This document shows, piece by piece, positions 31,330 through 37,262 of a stretch of 37,262 nt of DNA. A model generated the notes under the pieces. The model saw only the letters and a program-made list of their open reading frames with translations, was not told the DNA's origin and did no database searches. The position numbers and the translations under genes were made by a program. Source of the stretch: JAGQNP01 sp038257245 (GTDB lineage: Bacteria; Patescibacteriota; Saccharimonadia; Saccharimonadales; JACQNP01); NCBI GenBank assembly GCA_038257245.1, contig JBBSJL010000007.1, positions 1 through 37,262 on the forward strand, written 5' to 3'. The number at the start of each line of letters is the position of its first letter. Position 1 is the stretch's first letter.

Positions 31330-32310
31330 CTAAACAACCCGATCATGTTCTGCAAACTCGGCAAGAACCTGAGTAACAGTAGCTTGAATATTAGTGCTGT
31401 TCCAAAGTCTGGTATTCATTGATGCTGCGTCTGCACCCAGACTACGTCGTATAAACAGTTCTTCTCCATCGTATACGCCTAACGTACTTATCATAGGTAA
31501 GGTGTCGCCAACTAAGTGTTTCCACGAAGATAACTGTGCACGACCTTCTGTTTTTGTAGCCGGTCCACTCATCCCACCTATGCCGTTTGGTACCGTTAGT
31601 CTGTTCTTGCCTTGCTGATCTACGGGTTGTCCGCCAGGAATAGTATTTGACGTAGTTATATAATCGACTGGTTCATCGAGTAGCATCTTGGCTATTCGTT
31701 GTTGTGACCATATTTCTTCTGCTGTTCTATATGGCGGCAATTTTATGCCGACCATCATATCGTCATCAATATCTTCTATTATCATTTCAAATAAATCATG
31801 CATGCTCCCTATATCGTGTCCAAGTATTGGCTTTCTTCCTCCATCTTCGGTAACAACATTAGGACAACTTACATTAAGTTCTACAATCTTCGCACCTGCA
31901 TCGTACATTCTTTCTAACAATGTACGTGATTGTTGAACTGCACCGCCGATCTCAGGAGTGGCTAATGTAGGTGAAACAGAAAAGATCACAGGTTTATATC
32001 CTGCAGCACGCTGGATTATAGTTACCATTGTTTCAGCTACTTCTATTCCCACATTGGGCAGACCTAAGGAGTTAACCATTAATCCAGTATTTGGATCATA
32101 ATAAAAGGTTGGTTCGCCAAATTTTGCAGCATTTCCACCTTGTGGTGGTATTGTAAATGATCCTACAGTTATCGCCCCAATTGCTGTTGCAGCTAATTCT
32201 TCAACATCTCTCATGATGCCAAGTGGTTCTGTGCCGTTAATAAGCCCCGCCGCATTTATTAGTGGTGACTCCAGCTCAATATTTCCAAATCTGTATAGTG
32301 TTTCTGTCAT
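31330..32310 (-). CDS. pyrD: Dihydroorotate dehydrogenase, class 1
   Basis: 326 aa from the ATG at 32310, chosen because AAAGGAG precedes it; a longer frame runs back into pyrC. The FMN barrel has SPLINAAGL, GSFTIPPQGGN, NSLGLPNVG, the catalytic ELNVSCPN (Cys149, which marks class 1 enzymes, against Ser in class 2) and GIKLPPY. GGMSGPATK is the phosphate loop. It oxidises dihydroorotate to orotate. No pyrK is adjacent, so a 1A-type, fumarate-using enzyme is more likely than 1B. Second gene after pyrC, 11 nt apart. Confidence 0.93.
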   Translation of the reverse strand: MTETLYRFGNIELESPLINAAGLINGTEPLGIMRDVEELAATAIGAITVGSFTIPPQGGNAAKFGEPTFYYDPNTGLMVNSLGLPNVGIEVAETMVTIIQRAAGYKPVIFSVSPTLATPEIGGAVQQSRTLLERMYDAGAKIVELNVSCPNVVTEDGGRKPILGHDIGSMHDLFEMIIEDIDDDMMVGIKLPPYRTAEEIWSQQRIAKMLLDEPVDYITTSNTIPGGQPVDQQGKNRLTVPNGIGGMSGPATKTEGRAQLSSWKHLVGDTLPMISTLGVYDGEELFIRRSLGADAASMNTRLWNSTNIQATVTQVLAEFAEHDRVV

Positions 32311-32321
32311 TATTAACTCCT

Positions 32322-33455
32322 TTATAATTTTGATCCTGTTTTTAGTACAATACTTCTGTCTTTTCTTAGCCATAAGTCATTGACCTTAGCCCAGCCCGTC
32401 CAGCCCACATATGGGTTATTTCGTGACTTGCCTACAACATCATCTTCTGTCAAAGTTCTTGGGCCAATCCTAAGCCCTGTTAATGAATTGTCTTGAGAGG
32501 TGTCTAGCTGTAACATCCGAGCAGGCTGATAATATAGGGAGTCCTCTAACCGCTCTAATGTAATTACACCTCGTTTCACTAGACTCATCATCACGGGTAG
32601 AACAAACTCTATACCACTAATGCCAAAACAGGTTGTGCAATCGGGCTCATCTCTCCCCTCTGGGTTATTTATTTCAGCATTTAGTTTATCTTCTGCTGTA
32701 TGCGGAGCGTGGTCAGTTTCTAAAATATGAATTACACCTTCATTAAATGCGTCTATTAGACTCTCACCGTCAACTTCACTACCTAGTGGAGGCATCATTC
32801 TTGCCCCGTTCCACCCATACTTAAGATCTGCATCTCTTTGAGTCATTGTTAAATGATGTGGAGTTACACCAGCAGTAAAGTTATCTGGAAAATCTTTCGA
32901 CAATGCTCTAACACTTGTTACTTCTGATCCTGTAGATACATGGCACCAATGTACAGGATATTCTCTACTAGCAACATAGCGAGCTGTTTCCTCGCCAACT
33001 CCTTCCCTAGCATGCAATAGTATGGGTGGGTTGCCTGGCAGTTCACCAACAGCATCCATCCACGCATCTATGGCAGGCCGAGCGACTTCAAGATCATGTT
33101 CCTTTACATTGCCTGTGGTGTGCCCCATATAAATTTTCAAACCAGCTGCTTTAAGAACCATGCCTGGAAACTCGTCAATTGCTGGGTTATCTAGGTCAAC
33201 ACCTGCATAAAAACCAATCCTTGTATTAGAACTCCTATTCCCTATTCTATACTTTTCATCCAATCTGTCCTCTGTCCAAGTCTGGTTTCCTCCTGGGTTA
33301 TTCGGCATATCAAATACTGCTTGATACCCCCCAGCTAACGCAGCTTCAGTCCCACTGGCAATAGTTTCTTTATCTTCACCACCCGGTTCCCTTAGATGCG
33401 TATGAACATCTATTGGGCTATGTATAAATATCGTCTCACCGACTTCTAAACTCAT
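32322..33455 (-). CDS. pyrC: Dihydroorotase
   Basis: 377 aa amidohydrolase. The zinc ligands are visible: H18 and H20 in DVHTHLREPGGE, K107 (expected to be carboxylated) in LKIYMGHTTG, H148 in LLHAREG, H172 in HVSTGSE and D248 in ETDHAPHT. DMPNNPGG binds substrate. It closes carbamoyl-aspartate to dihydroorotate. First gene of the pyrC-pyrD unit. The start is predicted near-leaderless, with CATTAT 7 nt upstream, and shares a divergent promoter region with purB. Confidence 0.93.
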   Translation of the reverse strand: MSLEVGETIFIHSPIDVHTHLREPGGEDKETIASGTEAALAGGYQAVFDMPNNPGGNQTWTEDRLDEKYRIGNRSSNTRIGFYAGVDLDNPAIDEFPGMVLKAAGLKIYMGHTTGNVKEHDLEVARPAIDAWMDAVGELPGNPPILLHAREGVGEETARYVASREYPVHWCHVSTGSEVTSVRALSKDFPDNFTAGVTPHHLTMTQRDADLKYGWNGARMMPPLGSEVDGESLIDAFNEGVIHILETDHAPHTAEDKLNAEINNPEGRDEPDCTTCFGISGIEFVLPVMMSLVKRGVITLERLEDSLYYQPARMLQLDTSQDNSLTGLRIGPRTLTEDDVVGKSRNNPYVGWTGWAKVNDLWLRKDRSIVLKTGSKL

Positions 33456-33462
33456 GGTAATA

Positions 33463-33563
33463 ATAATGGTCCACTGGTTTTATATTTGCAAGCATAAGCA
33501 AACCATGATCTTTGTAAATGTATACCGCATATGCTTGCACAAATATTTCTAAATATAGATACT
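33463..33563. promoter_or_regulatory. Divergent pyrC/purB promoters with inverted TATGCTTGC boxes
   Basis: Leftward: TTGCAA (33491-33486), 17 nt, CATTAT (33468-33463). Rightward: TTGCAC (33535-33540), 17 nt, GATACT (33558-33563). Both -35 hexamers sit in the arms of an inverted repeat, ATTTGCAAGCATA (33484-33496) and TATGCTTGCACAAAT (33530-33544). A single regulator binding the two arms could control both operons. Confidence 0.65.
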
Positions 33564-33594
33564 ATATATTATTAACGAAACAAAGGAGTTAATT

Positions 33595-35055
33595 ATGGGA
33601 AGTTTAGGATTAGGAGGTGAAGTATCACCGGTGCTCAATGTGTTGGCAAATAGGTATGCAAGCCCAGAAATGGCAGAACTCTTCTCTCCAGATGCACAAG
33701 TTGTTCTGGAACGAGACTTGTGGATTGCAGTCATGGAAGAACAGATAGATGGTGGTGTTCAAATTGAAGATTTATCACAGGATGCTATCGAAGATTATCG
33801 TGGTGCTAGAGGTATAATTGATCACGAATCAATAAGAGATCGTGAAAAAGTAACAAGACACGACGTAAAAGCAAGAATAGAAGAATTTAATGAACTGGCT
33901 GGACATGAACTGGTTCATACTGGTATGACTTCTCGCGATGCAACAGATAATGTTGAACAAATGCAGATCAGAAGTGGTCTGGAAATTATACGTTTTCGCT
34001 CGGCTGCGCTTCTGGGTAGATTTGCTGCACGTGCAGTCGCTCACACTGAGCTTGTAATGGCAGGTCGCTCACATAACGTTGCAGCTCAGACTATTACTCT
34101 TGGAAAAAGATTTGCTACTTGGGGTGAAGAGCACCTAACTGCTCATGAAAATCTTGAAGAGACTTATCAAAGGTATGCTCTTAGGGGAATAAAAGGACCT
34201 GTTGGAACACAACAAGACATGTTAGATCTTTTTGAAGGAGATACCGAAAAACTAGAAGAGTTCGAGCAAAATATTGCTGCAAGACTCGGATTTACTGCTG
34301 TCATGAACAGTGTTGGGCAAGTTTATCCTAGATCACAGGATTATGATGTTGTCACGGCTTTACATGGGCTGCACTTTGCACCTTCAAATTTTGCCCTTAC
34401 AACTAGGTTGATGGCTGGTAGCGAAACGGCCACGGAAGGATTCAAAAAGGGACAAACTGGCTCTTCAGCTATGCCGCACAAGATGAATGCTAGAACTTCT
34501 GAGAGGATTAACGGCTTTAAGAAAATCATGGCTGGATACGCTGCTATGGCTGCTGCCAATGCTGGTGATCAGTGGAATGAAGGTGATGTTAGTTGTTCTG
34601 TCCTAAGAAGAGTTATGATCCCTGATTCATTCTTTGCCACTGACGGAATGCTTGAAGCCGCTATAACCGTGCTAGATGACTACGGCCCCTACCCTGCTGT
34701 CATTGAGAAAGAATTGGATCGTTATCTGCCATTCCTGACAACTACAAAAGCTCTTATGACAGCTGTCAAATCTGGGGCTGGACGCGAAGTTGCCCACGCG
34801 GCTATTAAAAAGCACGCTACTGCTGTTGCTCTTGAAATGCGAGAGGACGGCATAGATAAGAACGACTTATTTGAGCGACTTGCATCAGATCCCGATTTAG
34901 GTGTAACTGTTGAGCAACTCGATGACGCAATCGGAAATCCAATTGAGCTTACTGGCAATGCAGGAAAGCAAGTACAGAAATTTGTAAATATGGCGGAGGA
35001 AGTTTTAGCCAAACACAAGGGTGCTTCAGAGTATCGCCCAGGACAAATACTCTAG
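33595..35055 (+). CDS. purB: Adenylosuccinate lyase
   Basis: 486 aa. The fumarase/aspartase superfamily signature GSSAMPHKMNARTSERI is at 289-305. The TS.D..DN substrate motif is HTGMTSRDATDN (108-119) and a catalytic His lies in GRSHNVAAQ (His160). The enzyme releases fumarate from SAICAR and from adenylosuccinate. The start has AAAGGAG 7 nt upstream. purH follows after a 98-nt gap with its own promoter-like box. Confidence 0.95.
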   Translation: MGSLGLGGEVSPVLNVLANRYASPEMAELFSPDAQVVLERDLWIAVMEEQIDGGVQIEDLSQDAIEDYRGARGIIDHESIRDREKVTRHDVKARIEEFNELAGHELVHTGMTSRDATDNVEQMQIRSGLEIIRFRSAALLGRFAARAVAHTELVMAGRSHNVAAQTITLGKRFATWGEEHLTAHENLEETYQRYALRGIKGPVGTQQDMLDLFEGDTEKLEEFEQNIAARLGFTAVMNSVGQVYPRSQDYDVVTALHGLHFAPSNFALTTRLMAGSETATEGFKKGQTGSSAMPHKMNARTSERINGFKKIMAGYAAMAAANAGDQWNEGDVSCSVLRRVMIPDSFFATDGMLEAAITVLDDYGPYPAVIEKELDRYLPFLTTTKALMTAVKSGAGREVAHAAIKKHATAVALEMREDGIDKNDLFERLASDPDLGVTVEQLDDAIGNPIELTGNAGKQVQKFVNMAEEVLAKHKGASEYRPGQIL

Positions 35056-35072
35056 AAAATTCTAAAGTCCTT

Positions 35073-35106
35073 ATGCTTGCTTTTTATTACTGGACTATAG
35101 GATACT
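35073..35106 (+). promoter_or_regulatory. Promoter between purB and purH with TATGCTTGC box
   Basis: TATGCTTGC (from 35073) contains the -35 TTGCTT (35077-35082). After an 18-nt spacer GATACT (35101-35106) repeats the purB -10 sequence. The same box and the same -10 as in front of purB suggest that purH has its own copy of the regulated promoter. Confidence 0.55.
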
Positions 35107-35153
35107 AAATTCATATTTAACAAGCAACGAATACAATTAACTTAGGAGGTTAT

Positions 35154-36824
35154 ATGAGTGAATCAGCAGGAAATGCCTTAATTTCTGTATACGATAAAAC
35201 TGGGGTTGTAGATTTGGCAGCAGGTCTAGTAGATCTAGATTATAATGTTATTTCTTCTGGTGGAACGGCTAAAGCTATAGGCGAGGCTGATATACCCGTA
35301 ACAGAAGTTGCCGATATCACCGGTTGGGGTTCAATGCTTGATGGCCGCGTAAAGACACTTCACCCACTTATTCATGGCGGTATATTAGCCGATACAAGGA
35401 ATCCGAAGCATATGGAGACGGTTCGTGAAAAAGGCATATCGATCTTCGATATAGTCTGCGTTGATATGTATCCTTTGGAAGAGGAAATCGCCAAGCCAGG
35501 TGTCACAATGGCTGAAATTATCGAGAAAATTGACGTCGGTGGCCCCACAATGCTGAATGGTGCTGCAAAATCTAGGAAGATTGTACTTTCGGTTGCCGAA
35601 CAACGACCACGAGTTTTGCAGTGGCTACAGGATGGCAAGCCGAATGAAGAAGAATTTCTAGATGATCTAGTTGCCCAGTCTTTCTATGAAACCACACGTT
35701 ATTATATGCCTCTGACTAAGCTGTTAGGCGGAACGAGTGTAAGTGGCTTCATTGCTAAGCTTGATAGCCCCACCAAATATGGTGAAAACCCTCAGCAAGC
35801 AGACGCAGGTTTTTATGCCGACAATCGAGTGGACGTTGATCCTTTAGGAGTTGACCAATTTGAGCATGTTCAGGGTATGGAGCGAAGCTATGTAAATATG
35901 ACAGATATAGATCGTTTACTACAGACATCAACCCACATTGCTGCAGGATTTGAACGTAATTTTGGTGAAGTACCTCACATGGCAGTAGGAGTTAAGCATG
36001 GAAATGCTTGTGGAGCTGGAGTTGGTGAAACCCTAGTCGATGCTGTTGAGAAAATGCTTGAGGGTGATACGCGAGCAATATTTGGCGGAGTTGTGATGTT
36101 AAATGGTGAGATAGACAAAGAAGTAGCTGAAACTCTTATGAAATATGCTATGGACGGTGATATGTCTAGACTTCTGGATGGTGTTATTGGATCCTCTGTG
36201 ACCGATGAAGCACTTGAGCTTTTGAGTCGTAAAAAACTAAGAGTCATCACTAACCCGGCACTAGGTGATCTAAACGAAGGTTCTCTTGATTCAAGTCGTA
36301 GAGTCCGACCAATACGCGGAGGTGCACTCGAGCAGCCAAATTACGACTTCGTGCAGGATCTAGCGGCAGAGAATATGCAACAATATGGCGAGTTAACAGA
36401 ACAACAAAGGCAAGATATGATCCTAGCTTGGGCAGTTGGGAGTACAAGCAATAGCAATACAATTACATTAGTTAAAAATGGACAATTAATTGGAAACGGC
36501 GTCGGTCAACAAGACCGCGTAGGAGCTGGTCAACTGGCTATTTCTCGAACAACTATCGAGCTTCCAGAGATAGAAGATAAAGGTGATAAGTTAGAACTCA
36601 GGGTTATTCTAGACAAACATAAACTTGAAGGAGCAGTTGCATATAGTGATAGCTTCTTCCCATTCCCTGATGGTCCAGAACTGCTGGTTAAGGCTGGCGT
36701 AAAAGCTATCCTAACTTCGAGTGGGTCAATCAAGGATGATGACGTGATTAAGACTCTCACCGATGCTGGTGCAAGTATAATGATGGTTCCAGATAAAGCT
36801 GGCCGCGGCTTTTACACACACTAA
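35154..36824 (+). CDS. purH: Bifunctional AICAR transformylase/IMP cyclohydrolase
   Basis: 556 aa, slightly longer than typical. The N-terminal IMP cyclohydrolase (1-200) has LISVYDKTG, ISSGGTAKAI, MLDGRVKTLHP and IDVGGPTMLNGAAKS. The AICAR transformylase part starts with TKYGENPQQ; its catalytic K281-H282 is in VKHGNACGAG, where KHxNPCG is usual and Ala replaces Pro. RGGALEQ and AYSDSFFPFPDGPELLVKAGVKAILTSSGSIKDD complete it. It catalyses the last two steps to IMP. GGAGG lies 5 nt before the ATG. Confidence 0.96.
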   Translation: MSESAGNALISVYDKTGVVDLAAGLVDLDYNVISSGGTAKAIGEADIPVTEVADITGWGSMLDGRVKTLHPLIHGGILADTRNPKHMETVREKGISIFDIVCVDMYPLEEEIAKPGVTMAEIIEKIDVGGPTMLNGAAKSRKIVLSVAEQRPRVLQWLQDGKPNEEEFLDDLVAQSFYETTRYYMPLTKLLGGTSVSGFIAKLDSPTKYGENPQQADAGFYADNRVDVDPLGVDQFEHVQGMERSYVNMTDIDRLLQTSTHIAAGFERNFGEVPHMAVGVKHGNACGAGVGETLVDAVEKMLEGDTRAIFGGVVMLNGEIDKEVAETLMKYAMDGDMSRLLDGVIGSSVTDEALELLSRKKLRVITNPALGDLNEGSLDSSRRVRPIRGGALEQPNYDFVQDLAAENMQQYGELTEQQRQDMILAWAVGSTSNSNTITLVKNGQLIGNGVGQQDRVGAGQLAISRTTIELPEIEDKGDKLELRVILDKHKLEGAVAYSDSFFPFPDGPELLVKAGVKAILTSSGSIKDDDVIKTLTDAGASIMMVPDKAGRGFYTH

Positions 36825-36835
36825 ATCATTAGAGT

Positions 36836-36868
36836 AATACTACGGCTAGATTATCCGAGTAGTATTTC
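36836..36868 (+). terminator. Probable terminator after purH
   Basis: AATACTAC (36836-36843) pairs with GTAGTATT (36859-36866), with an inner GG/CC pair and a small bulge, followed by TTTC. The T-tract is short, so termination efficiency is uncertain. Confidence 0.5.
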
Positions 36869-36967
36869 ATGGTCACAGAACCCAATCTTTTCTCAGCTCT
36901 GTCCGACCCCACTAGAGAATCAGTTCATGTAACTCTTACGTAACTTCTATCAGAGGTAATTTTGAAG

Positions 36968-36993
36968 CAAAAAACCAGGCCTAGGAACCTGGT
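36968..36993 (-). terminator. Rho-independent terminator for tRNA-Gln
   Basis: Minus strand: ACCAGG, an 8-nt loop, CCTGGT, then TTTTTTGC. It lies about 90 nt after the tRNA CCA end, similar to the RNA-like elements in the left part of the window. Confidence 0.75.
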
Positions 36994-37082
36994 CACTACC
37001 CCTGTTAGCTTGGCTTGGCTGAACGGCACGGTCTAGACCATATGCCCTGGACTTATGATACTTGTTCTGCTGTAGTATGGAA

Positions 37083-37157
37083 TGGCTGGGGCGGCAGGAT
37101 TCGAACCTGCGAATACCAGTACCAAAAACTGGTGCCTTTCCACTTGGCCACGCCCCA
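37083..37157 (-). tRNA. tRNA-Gln (TTG)
   Basis: 75 nt with encoded CCA. The acceptor TGGGGCG pairs with CGCCCCA, the D-arm is GCCAAGTGGAAAGGC, the anticodon stem CCAGT/ACTGG holds the loop TTTTGGT with anticodon TTG, and the T-arm GCAGG-TTCGAAT-CCTGC is perfect. G73 precedes CCA. Confidence 0.95.
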
Positions 37158-37224
37158 TCGATTGTTGGTTGAAAAGATAAAGTTTAACTTAAATTTAACA
37201 ATTCTTCAATCTGTAGTTGTGCGT

Positions 37225-37262
37225 TATACTAACATTAAGCATGAGGGTGATAGATCACAAGC
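37225..37262 (+). CDS. Possible gene start at the right edge (partial), with -10 box
   Basis: TATACT (37225-37230) lies 10 nt before an ATG at 37241 that reads MRVIDHK to the edge. The arrangement matches the near-leaderless starts elsewhere in the window. It is too short for any identification. Confidence 0.35.

Noticed and set aside
32311..32373. N-terminal extension of pyrD
   Set aside because: It overlaps the 3' end of pyrC and has no family similarity; a strong ribosome site precedes the ATG at 32310.
1..37262. CRISPR arrays, transposases, integrases, rRNA genes
   Set aside because: No regularly spaced repeats, no recognisable recombinase or transposase frame and no rRNA sequence were seen on either strand.

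Overview
The window looks like chromosome from a Candidate Phyla Radiation (Patescibacteria) bacterium, most probably Candidatus Saccharibacteria (TM7). The reasons are gene content and gene style: an AT-rich sequence, many small membrane proteins, a compact F1Fo-ATP synthase operon with a shortened delta subunit, an isolated cobalamin adenosyltransferase, a single-chain UvrD helicase/nuclease and a CDCA-like carbonic anhydrase. TGA is used as a stop codon, for example at the ends of the baeRF and ABC-F genes, so this is not a code-25 lineage. The taxonomic call is inference from remembered families; no search was run.

Layout. (1) 1-1659, minus strand: a CsoR/RcnR-type metal regulator leads an operon of three small membrane proteins, and a further gene begins at the window edge. 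The regulator's promoter carries a palindromic operator between -35 and -10 and appears to be leaderless. (2) 1723-5328: an accessory module bounded by two 218-bp direct repeats. It holds two related 87-88-nt elements that resemble tRNA 3' ends, a C-terminal relic of a copper P-type ATPase, a small membrane protein, a baeRF3-like protein, a YegP/DUF1508 protein and a Fic protein. (3) 5449-15376: a DUF4386 membrane protein, tRNA-Asn with a 5'-half duplicate beside it, an alpha/beta hydrolase, a DUF4352 surface protein, smpB, an NAD(P)-binding oxidoreductase, a membrane-anchored glycosidase opposite a GT2 glycosyltransferase, a secreted-type thermonuclease, a possible dioxygenase-like protein, cobO and small unknowns. 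(4) 15395-22502: the ATP synthase operon in the order atpI/Z-B-E-F-H-A-G-orf71-D-orf64-C, with two unrecognised small ORFs on either side of atpD. (5) 22503-31131: an unknown protein, the CDCA-like protein, an aquaporin, the helicase/nuclease, two membrane proteins and an ABC-F protein. (6) 31330-37157: pyrC-pyrD diverge from purB-purH, followed by tRNA-Gln.

Three cross-cutting signals stand out. Many first genes of transcription units have a recognisable -10 box only 6-11 nt before the start codon and no Shine-Dalgarno, while genes inside operons have clear AGGAG sites; this predicts widespread leaderless or near-leaderless mRNAs. The promoters of pyrC, purB and purH share a TATGCTTGC box that includes the -35 hexamer, and in the pyrC/purB divergent region the two copies form an inverted repeat, which suggests shared control of pyrimidine and purine genes. 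The repeats and tRNA-like ends at 1723-5328 look like the scars of site-specific integration at RNA-gene 3' ends.
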